A stretch of DNA of 64,000 nt from Streptomyces netropsis (GTDB lineage Bacteria > Actinomycetota > Actinomycetes > Streptomycetales > Streptomycetaceae), in assembly GCF_014203545.1 (NCBI RefSeq), contig NZ_JACHJG010000019.1, positions 61,090 to 125,089 on the forward strand, written 5' to 3'. The notes beneath the pieces are model-generated. The model had not been told where the DNA came from. It ran no database searches and saw only the letters and a list, made by a program, of their open reading frames with translations. Of the stretch, positions 49,688-57,989 are shown piece by piece (positions within the stretch are counted from its first letter, which is position 1; each line of letters starts with the position of its first letter). Made by a program: the position numbers and the translations under genes.

Positions 49688-49747
49688 ACCTCGCGCTGGA
49701 CGAGCAGCGAGCCGCTCCCGACACACACGGCGGCTGTGCCCGCTCGC

Positions 49748-49792
49748 GTCGATGCCCCGGCTCCTAGTGGATGTAGGAGCCGGGGCATCGAC
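49748..49792. terminator. Bidirectional terminator, perfect 19-bp stem
   Basis: Arms GTCGATGCCCCGGCTCCTA and complement with a 7-base loop lie between the 49035 gene and the convergent parB stop. Confidence 0.8.
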
Positions 49793-49806
49793 GGTTGAGG
49801 GATCAG

Positions 49807-50910
49807 TTACACGGATGCTGCTGCCGGTGCTGCGGTACCGCTGTGCTCAGTTCCCAACCGGTCCAGGAGTAGTTCCGCCACTGCGGCCAAATCATCAGGC
49901 GAGAGCTGAGCGGCCAGTGCGTCTGCCACGTCTGCCGGAGAGCCAGGCGGGATCACGATGGGCTGCGGCCGGGAGACGTCCGCTGCTGTGCGGGTCGCTT
50001 CGCCGCCGTCGTCGTTGTTGGCCGACGGCAGCGGAACGGCCGATTGCTGCCCGCCTGCGGCGGTGTCCTGGGCTGCTGCCGTTTGTGCTGGCAGTGCCGT
50101 TTGCGAGGGAGGGGCGGTTTCCTGATCTGTGGCCGACTCAGACGTTGTCCCCTGCTCTTGCGCCTGGTTTACCGCGGTAAACCGGGGCGTCGGTGTGGCC
50201 TTCCGGGGGCCCCTCTTCTGCCGGGGGGCGTTCTGCGCCGCCAGACGCTGATTCTGTTCGGCCTCCCAGGCGGCTTCCTGCTCGGAGGATGGCAATCCGG
50301 CGATCTTCCGAGCAACGCGTACGGGCATGTCACCACAGGAGACCAACGCCTGGAGCTCATCAGTCAGCTTCAGGAGGCTGCGCTGCTGGCTCACCCAGCC
50401 CTTGGTCTTGCCGTAGTGCTCGGCGACCTTGTCTGCGCCTCCGAGCTCCACGACCATGGTCTCGATACCGATAGCCCGCTCGATCGGATCCAAGTCCTCG
50501 CGATCGTTGTTCTCAGCGAGAACGGCATCGAGGAATTCCGCGCGGCTCTGGGCGACGTCCTCGTTGTGTACGACGTTGAGGGTCGTCTGCCCGGCGGCTT
50601 GAGATCCACGGTACCGGCGCTCGCCGTTGGCGATCACGAAGGATGCCGAGCCGACGTGAGGCTCTTCGTCCGGCCACAGCTTGAGATACGCGGCCCTGGA
50701 GACCACCACGGCGGGCTGCAGCTGGCGATGCTTCAGCTTCAGCCCGAACTCCTTGAGCTCTTCCTCCGTGCCGAAGTTGCGCCGTGGGTTAAAGCGGGTC
50801 GGCACGAGTTTGTCGAGCGGGAGGGTCAACAGCAACGGATCGCTCTGCCCCGGTACCGCGTCGACCTTCTGGCCGGCGAGCGAGGCGAGGCTGGTGCGGC
50901 GTCCGGCCAT
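49807..50910 (-). CDS. parB: ParB-family centromere-binding partition protein
   Basis: The 367-residue protein has the N-terminal ParB domain (LPLDKLVPTRFNPRRNFGTE and the CTP-binding box GERRYRGSQAAG with AENNDREDLDPIERA). A helix-turn-helix follows (ADKVAEHYGKTKGWVSQQRS). A long Gln/Pro/Thr-rich linker leads to a C-terminal helical dimerisation region. It would bind parS-like sites and act with ParA in segregation of the replicon. A palindrome typical of its candidate site lies inside its own coding sequence. The ATG overlaps the parA stop. Confidence 0.9.
   Translation of the reverse strand: MAGRRTSLASLAGQKVDAVPGQSDPLLLTLPLDKLVPTRFNPRRNFGTEEELKEFGLKLKHRQLQPAVVVSRAAYLKLWPDEEPHVGSASFVIANGERRYRGSQAAGQTTLNVVHNEDVAQSRAEFLDAVLAENNDREDLDPIERAIGIETMVVELGGADKVAEHYGKTKGWVSQQRSLLKLTDELQALVSCGDMPVRVARKIAGLPSSEQEAAWEAEQNQRLAAQNAPRQKRGPRKATPTPRFTAVNQAQEQGTTSESATDQETAPPSQTALPAQTAAAQDTAAGGQQSAVPLPSANNDDGGEATRTAADVSRPQPIVIPPGSPADVADALAAQLSPDDLAAVAELLLDRLGTEHSGTAAPAAASV
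50166..50183. promoter_or_regulatory. Candidate parS inside parB
   Basis: The 18-bp palindrome GGTTTACCGCGGTAAACC is identical to the core of the larger palindrome upstream of parA. Confidence 0.65.
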
Positions 50911-51572
50911 CAGGCGCGACCCCCGTATCCCATCTCGAGGGCGAGGCGGAAGAAGTCCTCGCGAGCCTCCATGGCGACCCGGTTCTTCGGGTACTGCGTC
51001 ACCACGCGTCCCTCAACGGACGCACGTGTGTGGACCTTGTACCTGCGAATGACGGTCTGTGCGCGAGGCCAGCCCTGTGCGTCGATGTACTCCTGGGTGT
51101 CCACCAAGTCGGCTGTGCCGTCCCGGGGGTCCCAGTTGTTGACGACGACCTTGAAGGGAAGCCCAGTCGGCACGATGACCTTCTGGATTGTGCGGGCCGT
51201 GGGGTCGAAGGCGAGCCCCTCGGGAGGCATGGGCACGATGACGTCGTGCGCGAACTTCAGGGCCTCCAGGAGAAGGTTCTCGTCCTGAAGGCTGCCGGGG
51301 GTGTCGATGAAGACGTGCTGGAGGCCCTTATTGCTGGTTTTGAGCACATCTGCGACGACGGCGCCCAGGTTCAGGGTGGTGGTGGTCTTTCCGACCCCGC
51401 CCTTCTGGTTGGCGATGACATGGACTCGCGCGCCGGCGTCCTTGAGGACCTGCAGGTTCTCTGGAGACTCGTGCTCCTGGGAGAAGTCGAAGGGCAGGTC
51501 GGTGATGCGGTTCGCCCACCAGACAGTCGATGCCTGGGGGTCGATGGATACGACGTAAACACTTGCTGGCAT
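50910..51572 (-). CDS. parA: ParA-family ATPase with permuted N-terminal blocks
   Basis: GGAG 6 bases upstream supports ATG 51572 (220 residues); a longer frame starts at 51659. The order of motifs is abnormal. YVVSIDPQASTVWWANRI, the Walker A' / switch I strand, sits at residues 6-23, and the deviant Walker A ANQKGGVGKTTTT follows at residues 54-66. In all ParA proteins I know, Walker A comes first. The blocks 1-47 and 48-80 appear swapped, after which the sequence is normal (HVFIDTPGS, PPEGLAFDPTARTI, FKVVVNNWDPRDG). It would partner ParB in plasmid partition if the fold tolerates this. The stop overlaps the parB start. Confidence 0.85.
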   Translation of the reverse strand: MPASVYVVSIDPQASTVWWANRITDLPFDFSQEHESPENLQVLKDAGARVHVIANQKGGVGKTTTTLNLGAVVADVLKTSNKGLQHVFIDTPGSLQDENLLLEALKFAHDVIVPMPPEGLAFDPTARTIQKVIVPTGLPFKVVVNNWDPRDGTADLVDTQEYIDAQGWPRAQTVIRRYKVHTRASVEGRVVTQYPKNRVAMEAREDFFRLALEMGYGGRA

Positions 51573-51689
51573 GGATGCTCCGTTTGCTTCCCGATAGATC
51601 CGGTACTTCGGGCAGAGGGCATCATGCCAGAAGCCAAGCTTCCGCTTTGACCAGGACATTCGTGATTCGACTGATCGGAACCGATCTGG

Positions 51690-51725
51690 ACCCGTGGTGG
51701 TTTACCGCGGTAAACCACCACGGGT
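51690..51725. promoter_or_regulatory. 36-bp perfect palindrome upstream of parA, candidate parS
   Basis: Loopless palindrome centred on CCGCGG with core GTTTACCGCGGTAAAC. It lies in the 275-bp divergent region between parA and the XRE regulator, so it could be the centromere and an autoregulatory operator. Confidence 0.7.
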
Positions 51726-51847
51726 GGCGAGTGCCACGCTCGGCGAGCATGGCGACCTCGGATCGTCAGCGTTCAGCATCCCCCTCGGCTGCCGCGCCTG
51801 GCGGGGGTACCGTCCAAGTACGGTCCCCGGCAAGCACGGAGCGTGCG

Positions 51848-53089
51848 ATGGCTGATGAGCCCACGATCGGTGAGAACCTGGCTCGCTTGCGGGCTCAGAC
51901 CGGTCTCACCCAACAGGAGCTCAGCAACAAGTCCGGGGTGAGCGTGGCCACCATCCGCGTCCTGGAACGCAATGGCCGCACCACCGCGCTCATGGGCACC
52001 CTCGCCAAACTGGCCCGTGCCCTCGATGTGAAGCCTCAGGCCCTTCTCGGGCAGCCGCAGACGCTGCACCAGGAGGACGGACACCGAGCCAGCGTCGCCG
52101 CGCTGCGCCGGTCGGTGCTGGCCCTCAACGAGGTCCCCGGAGTGCCCTTATCCGCGGCCGCCGGTGCGGAGGATGCCCCGGATGCTGGCGAGCTGAGACA
52201 CACGGTTGAGGTCCTGTGGCGCCAGTACCACCACGGGGAGTTTTCGGGTCTGGTCGCCGGTCTTCCAGGGTTGCTGGGTGGTGCGAAGGCCACTGTGCGC
52301 ACGGCGCGCGGTTCTGGCCGGCGCGTGGCGTCAGCGGAGCTGAGCCGCGCCTATCAGGTCGCGGCGATGGTCGCTGTCCACCTGTCCCAGGACGATCTCG
52401 CGCGGGCCGCGCTGGAGAAGGCCATGGTGGCGGCGGACAGGGCGGAGGACCGGCTGCTGATCGCGGCGGGGTGCAACGCGCTGTCGTGGGTGCTGCTGAG
52501 GCAGGGCGAACCCGGGCTGGCCGCGCAGCTGGCCGTGGGGGCGGCGGAAGAGCTCAACCCGCGTATGGCGGCCTCTGACTACACGGCGCTGCGGATGTGG
52601 GGCCGGCTGATGCTGTCCGCGGTGACGGCGGCCTCCCGGCAGGAAGACTTCGACGGAGCTACGGAGCTGCTCGCGTCGGCGAGGCGCTGCACCAAGGTGG
52701 TACGCACCGACCGCATGGACTACCTGAACGGCGGTCACGGAGCAGCGTTCGGACCCGCCAAGATCTCGATGGTCGCCGTTGAGCTCGCTATGGCACAGGG
52801 GCATTCCGGTGAGGCGTTGAGGCTGGCGAAGAAGGTGCCCCCGACCCGCCGTCTGCCGCCCGCGACCCGCGGCCGCCACCTGCTGGACGTAGCGCAGGCC
52901 CAGACCTGGGAGGCCCGGTTCGCCGACGCGGTGACCACCCTGACCCGGGTGCGGGCCATGGCGGGGGAGTGGATGCGCTACCAAGTCCTCGCCCGCGACA
53001 CGGTCCAGCAGATCATCGAGGACAAGGGCCGCCGCCGTGTCGAGGGGCTTGTCCCCCTGGCCAAGCACATGAACATCGCCATGCGCTAG
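51848..53089 (+). CDS. XRE-type regulator with TPR-like tail
   Basis: From ATG 51848 the protein is 413 residues. The HTH is clear: IGENLARLRAQTGLTQQELS and VSVATIRVLERNGRTTALMG, about residues 5-60. A long helical repeat domain follows (AYQVAAMVAVHLSQDDLARA, AELNPRMAAS-like turns), as in regulators that respond to small signals. It is divergent from parA and upstream of the second cassette, so it may regulate either. The longer frame upstream (51530) lacks a binding site and protein character. Confidence 0.85.
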   Translation: MADEPTIGENLARLRAQTGLTQQELSNKSGVSVATIRVLERNGRTTALMGTLAKLARALDVKPQALLGQPQTLHQEDGHRASVAALRRSVLALNEVPGVPLSAAAGAEDAPDAGELRHTVEVLWRQYHHGEFSGLVAGLPGLLGGAKATVRTARGSGRRVASAELSRAYQVAAMVAVHLSQDDLARAALEKAMVAADRAEDRLLIAAGCNALSWVLLRQGEPGLAAQLAVGAAEELNPRMAASDYTALRMWGRLMLSAVTAASRQEDFDGATELLASARRCTKVVRTDRMDYLNGGHGAAFGPAKISMVAVELAMAQGHSGEALRLAKKVPPTRRLPPATRGRHLLDVAQAQTWEARFADAVTTLTRVRAMAGEWMRYQVLARDTVQQIIEDKGRRRVEGLVPLAKHMNIAMR

Positions 53090-53493
53090 CCCTTTGGGGC
53101 CGAAGGCCAGAGCCGTACTGATACACCGCGTAGCACCCCGCCGTGGGTGATCACGGTAGAGGTTGCGCGCTCGGTTCCTTCCTCCGGCGCGACGCGGTTA
53201 CCTCTTACTACTCCCGACGGAAGCCCTCGGGAGTGCCGTACCACCGGCGCTGACCAACGAGCGACCTCGCCGCCCCCAAATCCCGCTCGGCGTGCCTACA
53301 CGCACGTCGATAGGGCCCCTGTGCGCTGCTGCCTCCCAGGGTGCCTGGCTCAACCCGAACGGGGCCCGCCCGCAGCATGACGCCCTCACTTGGAGGCGTC
53401 GGAAGCCAGTCAGAACGTCGATGGCCCTGCCAGCGACAGAGGCAGGCAGTGCCCCAGCCATCGAGGACACAGCCAACCATCAGAGGAGGACAC
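53090..53493. other. 404-bp leader/intergenic region before cassette 2
   Basis: No gene is supported. It holds short stems such as CTCCCGA/TCGGGAG (53213-53232) and presumably the cassette promoter. GAGGAGG at 53483 is the ribosome binding site for the methyltransferase. I see no T-box specifier signature (TGGNACC). Confidence 0.5.
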
Positions 53494-54372
53494 ATGATTC
53501 TCGAACGACCCATCGGCTACGTGGACCTGATCTCACTGGTAGGCGAGACCAACCGGTGTCCCGGCGGGAAGCGCGCCGTTTCCCGCCTCGCTCAGACCAT
53601 GCACGTCGGCCCGCACCACCGGGTGCTCGAGGTCGGCTCGAACACCGGCTTCACCTCCATCGAACTCGCCGCCATCACCGGGTGCCGCACGGACGGCGTG
53701 GAGATCAACGCGGCAGCCGTCGAGGAAGCCCGGCGCACAGTGGCGGCGCTCCCCGACCGGATCGCCGAACGGATCTCCTTCCACGTCGGCGACGTACGGA
53801 GGCTGCCGTGGGACGAGGGCACGTTCGATGCCGTGGTCTGTGGGGGAGCGCTCGGGTTCGTCGAGGACAGGCCGCAGGCCTTCAGCGAGATCCGCCGAGT
53901 ATTGCGCCCGCTGGGCATGGTCTCGATCACGCACCTGTACTACCGGAGCACTCCGCCGGCATCCCTGTCGGACCGGCTGGCGGCGGTGCTGGGGTTCCAT
54001 GTCCCGACCTACGGCTGGAAGGAGTGGCTGGAGGAGCTCGCCCCCGCCGGGTGGGAGCTGTACTCCTTCGCCCGGCGTCCCCTCGCGGCCCGGCCGGCGG
54101 AGGCTGTCGATGCCTACGCCGAGCACCTGACCAGCTCTTCCCGCATCACGGCGCTGGCGCCGGAGCAGCGGGACCGGGTCCGGGAGCAGTGGCGGCATAC
54201 CTGCCACGTGTTCAACGACAACCACCGTCACCTGGGGGTGATGGACCTGGTCCTGCGCCGCCCGCTCGCCGACGACGTCCCCGAGCAGCCGGAGCTGTTC
54301 CTCGAGCCCGGCGTGTACGACCCGTACTTCACCCGCGAGTTCGTGCCCCTGACCGGAACGGAGAACCGCTGA
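53494..54372 (+). CDS. SAM-dependent methyltransferase (class I)
   Basis: The 292-residue protein has a Rossmann SAM-binding motif (HHRVLEVGSNTGFTSIELAA, motif I), an acidic end of strand 2 (GVEINAAAVEEA), HVGDVRRLPWDEGTFDAVVC (motifs II/III) and RVLRPLGMVSITHLYYRS. The C-terminal third is helical and family-specific. GAGGAGG lies 5 bases before the ATG. It ends in the start of the tRNA-synthetase-like gene (TGATG), so the two are co-translated. The methyl acceptor is unknown. Confidence 0.88.
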   Translation: MILERPIGYVDLISLVGETNRCPGGKRAVSRLAQTMHVGPHHRVLEVGSNTGFTSIELAAITGCRTDGVEINAAAVEEARRTVAALPDRIAERISFHVGDVRRLPWDEGTFDAVVCGGALGFVEDRPQAFSEIRRVLRPLGMVSITHLYYRSTPPASLSDRLAAVLGFHVPTYGWKEWLEELAPAGWELYSFARRPLAARPAEAVDAYAEHLTSSSRITALAPEQRDRVREQWRHTCHVFNDNHRHLGVMDLVLRRPLADDVPEQPELFLEPGVYDPYFTREFVPLTGTENR

Positions 54373-55406
54373 TGCTCACTCCCGCCGCAGGAAAACCCCC
54401 GCTGTGGTCCGCCCCCAGCCGGTACCTGGACCTGATCGGCTCCCCGTGGGGCCGGACGCTGGTCACGCTGCAGGACGCCGTCTCGTACGCGACCGCCGAG
54501 TTCTGGGCGAACCGCAGCGTGCCGACCCTGCATCTCCCGGTGACGACCGGGGCGGTGTCCTCCCCGATGGGACTGGGCTCGGACTCCGCGCCGGTCAAGG
54601 TCGACATGTTCGGCAGGCCCGTCTACCTGGCCGACTCCATGCAGTTCTCCCTGGAGTACGGCTGCCGGCTCTCCGAGCGCGGCTGCTACTACCTGATGCC
54701 GTCCTTCCGCGGGGAGGATCCCGACCCCAGCCACCTGTGCCAGTTCTTCCACAGCGAGGCCGAACTCCCCGGCGGACTCGACACCGCCATCGCCACCGTC
54801 GAGAGCTACGTCCGTTACCTCGCCCAGCACATCCTCAAGGCCTGCGCCGACACCGTGCACGAGGCGGCGGGAACAGTCGCCCACCTGGAAGACGTCGCCG
54901 GGAGCAGCAGGCCGTTCGAGCAGGTGACGTTCAGCGAGGCGGACCGGCTCCTGAAGTCCGACCCGCACCTGATCCGGACGGGAACCGGGGCTGGAGGCCG
55001 CACGTGGCGGACACTGACCCGCGAGGCGGAGCAGCGCCTGCTCGCCCGGTGCGGGAGGCCGGTGTGGGTCACCCACTTCGACCACCTGGCCGTGCCCTTC
55101 TACCAGGCCTACGCCGACGAGAAGCAGCTCACGGCCGCGAACGCGGACCTCCTGCTCGGGATCGGAGAGGTCGTCGGCGCGGGGGAGCGGCACGCCACCG
55201 CCGATGCGGTGCGCAGCGCCCTGGCCGACCATCAGGTCGACCAGGAGCCCTACGGCTGGTACATCGAGATGCGCGAGCGCCGGCCGCTTCGGACGTCGGG
55301 GTTCGGTATGGGCATCGAGCGGCTGCTGCTGTGGGTGCTCGACCACGACGACATCCGGGATCTTCAGATCCTGGTCCGGCGCAACGGCCTGGACTGCACC
55401 CCCTGA
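54372..55406 (+). CDS. Class II aminoacyl-tRNA-synthetase-like protein (AspRS/AsnRS catalytic core)
   Basis: The 344-residue protein consists of the class II catalytic core only. Motif 2 is YLMPSFRGEDPDPSHLCQFF with Arg113, resembling the FRnE...RHLpEF of AspRS/AsnRS. Motif 3 is SGFGMGIERLLLWVLDHDD with Arg317, and DSMQFSLEYG resembles the amino-acid pocket strand. It lacks the N-terminal anticodon-binding OB domain of AspRS/AsnRS. Such stand-alone cores make aminoacyl adenylates for non-translational reactions, for example AsnA-like asparagine synthesis or amide ligation. Coupled to a methyltransferase, it is the central enzyme of this cassette. Confidence 0.8.
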   Translation: MLTPAAGKPPLWSAPSRYLDLIGSPWGRTLVTLQDAVSYATAEFWANRSVPTLHLPVTTGAVSSPMGLGSDSAPVKVDMFGRPVYLADSMQFSLEYGCRLSERGCYYLMPSFRGEDPDPSHLCQFFHSEAELPGGLDTAIATVESYVRYLAQHILKACADTVHEAAGTVAHLEDVAGSSRPFEQVTFSEADRLLKSDPHLIRTGTGAGGRTWRTLTREAEQRLLARCGRPVWVTHFDHLAVPFYQAYADEKQLTAANADLLLGIGEVVGAGERHATADAVRSALADHQVDQEPYGWYIEMRERRPLRTSGFGMGIERLLLWVLDHDDIRDLQILVRRNGLDCTP

Positions 55407-55407
55407 T

Positions 55408-55857
55408 CTAGACAGCAGGGGTGCGGCCGAGGGCGGTAGCCGCACGCTGGACGCCCTGGAGCGTCCAGGCCGGGCAGCTCTCGTCGAGTTCGAGGGAGGG
55501 CAGGGTCTCCCACCGGAGCCCTGCCACTTCCTCCGGCGAGGCGATGCGCGGCTTGGCGCAGGCCGGGAGCTCGGCCGCCAGCACGACGTTGATGACCGGG
55601 TTGCCGGTGTCCGTCACAAAGAACACGGACTCGGCGTAGGCGAGAGGGACACCGGCCATATCGATGCCGATCTCCTCGAGGACCTCCCGGCGTGCGGTGT
55701 CCAGGAGCACATCGCCGCCGCCGGGGGTGTCCGTGTCCACGGTGCCGCCGACCAGCGACAGGCGGCCGGCCGCGTGCTCTTCGTTCAGCCCTCGCACGAT
55801 CAGCAGCCACTCGTCCCCGCGGTACAAGGCGACATCCACATTGATCGCGTACTTCAA
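55408..55857 (-). CDS. Nudix hydrolase-like protein
   Basis: GGAGGAG and a TTG at 55857 suggest a 149-residue protein (LKYAINVDVALYRGDEWLLI). The Nudix box is recognisable as GGTVDTDTPGGGD plus DTARREVLEEIGID, with REVLEEIG intact, but the glutamate usually found early in the box is replaced. Family members hydrolyse nucleoside diphosphates linked to another moiety. It is the only minus-strand gene of the cassette; its stop touches the end of the synthetase-like gene. It could clean up or hydrolyse an adenylylated intermediate. Confidence 0.75.
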   Translation of the reverse strand: MKYAINVDVALYRGDEWLLIVRGLNEEHAAGRLSLVGGTVDTDTPGGGDVLLDTARREVLEEIGIDMAGVPLAYAESVFFVTDTGNPVINVVLAAELPACAKPRIASPEEVAGLRWETLPSLELDESCPAWTLQGVQRAATALGRTPAV

Positions 55858-55923
55858 GTCGACTCCTCCATCAGGCGGTTCGAGCGTCCGATGGTAGCGC
55901 CGTGCCCAGGAGGTGCACCTCTC

Positions 55924-56967
55924 GTGCCGATTCTTCGCAAGCCACCGCAGTACGGGTTCTTCTCCTTCGACAGCGGGCTGCTGCATCAGCTCGCGGACGC
56001 CTACGGCCTCGGCCCCCTGACCGGGTTCCGGCCGATACTTCTGGACGGGGATCACTGCACGCTCATCGACGTCCGGTCACAGACCAGCCGGAAGATGGTC
56101 ATCGAGAGCAGCGACGGAACCAGGCTGTTCCTCAAGCAGATCCCCTGGTACTGCGAGCGGGACGCCCTGATCCTGGCCACCCGCTGGCAGACCCAGGCCC
56201 GCGACGCCGGGGCGCCAGTGCCCCGCCTGCTCCACACCAGCGCCGGCCTTCCCTGGTTCGAGATCGCCGGTTCGTACTTCACCCTCACCGAGTACGTCCC
56301 CGGCCGCCGCTACGCCGCCACCCCCGCCGACAGGGTCCAGGCCGGTGAAGCCATCGCCAGCCTCCACTGCGCTGCCGTGGACGTACCGGCCGATCCGGCG
56401 GAGAACACCTTCGCCGGCGCTGCCGAGCACATCACGCTCACGCGGGAGAGCACCGCCGTCCCCAGCCCCGTACTCGACGTCATGGAACACGCCGTCAGCA
56501 TCTGGGGTGAGCAGGCCGAAGCGGCCGGTTGGGACGGCCTCGCCGGGCAGCTCACCCACGGCGACACCAACCCGTGGAACCTGATCTACGGCGAGGGCGA
56601 GTGCGCCATGCTCATCGACTTCGACAACGCCCACCGCGGGCCCTGCCTGCGCGACATCGCCGAAGCCCTGCTGTCGTTCTGCTCCGTGCACTACCGCAAG
56701 GACTCGACCAACTTCGCCCCGGTCCTGCCCGGCCGCATCAACCGCCCGGCCGCGGCCGACATCCTGGCCGCCTACACCCGCGTGCGTCACCTGGCCCGGG
56801 CCGAGATCGCCTGCATACCGCCCGCGAGCGGAGCCGTCGCCGTGGGGCTGGTGTGCCTCGGGCTGATGCGCGGCGACTACCCCACGGCCATGGCGGCCGA
56901 ACTCGCCGCGTGGGCAACCACCATCCCGGCCGACGTCGCCGACATCGTCCGAGAACACCGGCCATGA
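55924..56967 (+). CDS. Aminoglycoside-phosphotransferase-family kinase
   Basis: AGGAGG precedes the GTG at 55924; the product is 347 residues. Strand motifs of the N-lobe (MVIESSDGTRLFLKQIPWYC, ATP Lys) are followed by the catalytic loop LTHGDTNPWNLIYG (HGDxxxxN) and IDFDNAHRGPCLRDIAEAL (DFD/DxD). The family phosphorylates small molecules, including aminoglycosides, choline or homoserine. It may modify the cassette product, possibly for self-protection. It ends in the start codon region of the next gene (ATGA). Confidence 0.82.
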   Translation: MPILRKPPQYGFFSFDSGLLHQLADAYGLGPLTGFRPILLDGDHCTLIDVRSQTSRKMVIESSDGTRLFLKQIPWYCERDALILATRWQTQARDAGAPVPRLLHTSAGLPWFEIAGSYFTLTEYVPGRRYAATPADRVQAGEAIASLHCAAVDVPADPAENTFAGAAEHITLTRESTAVPSPVLDVMEHAVSIWGEQAEAAGWDGLAGQLTHGDTNPWNLIYGEGECAMLIDFDNAHRGPCLRDIAEALLSFCSVHYRKDSTNFAPVLPGRINRPAAADILAAYTRVRHLARAEIACIPPASGAVAVGLVCLGLMRGDYPTAMAAELAAWATTIPADVADIVREHRP

Positions 56968-57989
56968 CGCCGCCACCGCAGCTCGCCCCGGCGCTCCTGC
57001 ACGGCGACACCATCGCCGTCCTCACGCTGTCCTCGCCCGGCCCCGCCCAGTACCCCGACGTCTTCGGCCGGGGCCTACGCAACCTCCAGGCCGCCGGCTA
57101 CAACACGGTCACCGCCCCGACAACCGCCGGCCGGTCCGGCTGGACCAGCGGAACCCCGCAGCAGCGTGCTGCGGACCTGAACGCAGCCTTCGCCGACCGG
57201 TCGGTCAGCGGGATCATCACCACCATCGGTGGCAACCACACCGCCCAGATCCTGCCCTTCCTGGACTGGGACACCATCGCCGCGAACCCCAAGGTGCTGT
57301 GTGGCTACTCCGACACCACCGTCCTGCACCACGCCCTCCGCCACGTCACACGCCTGGTCACCTTCTACGGCCCCGCGCTCATCCCCCAATGGGGCGAGTA
57401 CGACCACCCGTTCCCCTACACCACCGCCCACTTCCAGGCCATCACCTCCGCCACCACCGCGCCGGGCCCCATCCCGCCCTCCCACTACCTCGTACATGAA
57501 GATCACGCGACCGCCCAGGCCGAGCAGCGTGCCCGCCGCACCCGCCCCGCCCCACCGCGCCGCGCCCTGCGCGAGAGCCGGGCCAGCGGGCCCCTGGCCC
57601 CGTTCTGCCTGCCCTCCCTGCGGCACCTCGCCGGGACGCCCTGGCAGCCGGACCTCACCGGCCACATCCTGCTGATCGACATCCCGGACCACGCCTACCG
57701 CCCCGAGGACGCCGACACCGACCTCACCCACCTCCGGCAAGCCGGGATCACCGCCGACCCCGCCGCCCTGGTCCTCCTGCGAACCCCCAACCACCTGCCT
57801 GAGCCCGGGTTCGAGGCCGTCCTCGCCGCACACACCCAAGACGGCCAGTACCCCGTGATCACAGGTGTAGAAGGCGGGCACGTCGACCCGCTGCCCACCT
57901 ACCCCGTCGGCGTGACCGCCACCGTGGACGGCACCCGGCTCGCCATCGACACAGCCCCCACCAGAAGGAAGGAATCCCCCCGTGCATGA
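56964..57989 (+). CDS. S66-family LD-carboxypeptidase / MccF-like peptidase
   Basis: The 341-residue protein has the S66 layout: DTIAVLTLSSPGP at the N-terminus, IITTIGGNHTAQILPFLDW, the nucleophile elbow CGYSDTTVLHHAL with its Ser, and the C-terminal GVEGGHVDPLPTYPVG with the His. The usual GGNL segment is replaced (APFCLPSLRHLAGTPW), and the Glu of the triad appears as Asp (LLIDIPDHAY). MccF relatives cleave aminoacyl-nucleotide antibiotics for immunity; others trim murein. Next to a synthetase-like enzyme, an immunity or maturation role is attractive but unproven. Confidence 0.8.
   Translation: MTPPPQLAPALLHGDTIAVLTLSSPGPAQYPDVFGRGLRNLQAAGYNTVTAPTTAGRSGWTSGTPQQRAADLNAAFADRSVSGIITTIGGNHTAQILPFLDWDTIAANPKVLCGYSDTTVLHHALRHVTRLVTFYGPALIPQWGEYDHPFPYTTAHFQAITSATTAPGPIPPSHYLVHEDHATAQAEQRARRTRPAPPRRALRESRASGPLAPFCLPSLRHLAGTPWQPDLTGHILLIDIPDHAYRPEDADTDLTHLRQAGITADPAALVLLRTPNHLPEPGFEAVLAAHTQDGQYPVITGVEGGHVDPLPTYPVGVTATVDGTRLAIDTAPTRRKESPRA

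Noticed and set aside
53090..53493. T-box riboswitch before the synthetase-containing cassette
   Set aside because: No TGGNACC antiterminator word or clear stem I specifier loop was found, so the idea is not supported.
53163..55406. Long frame that reads through the leader and first methyltransferase into the synthetase-like gene
   Set aside because: The part before 54372 is the wrong frame of the methyltransferase gene; the ATG at 54372 is the true start.
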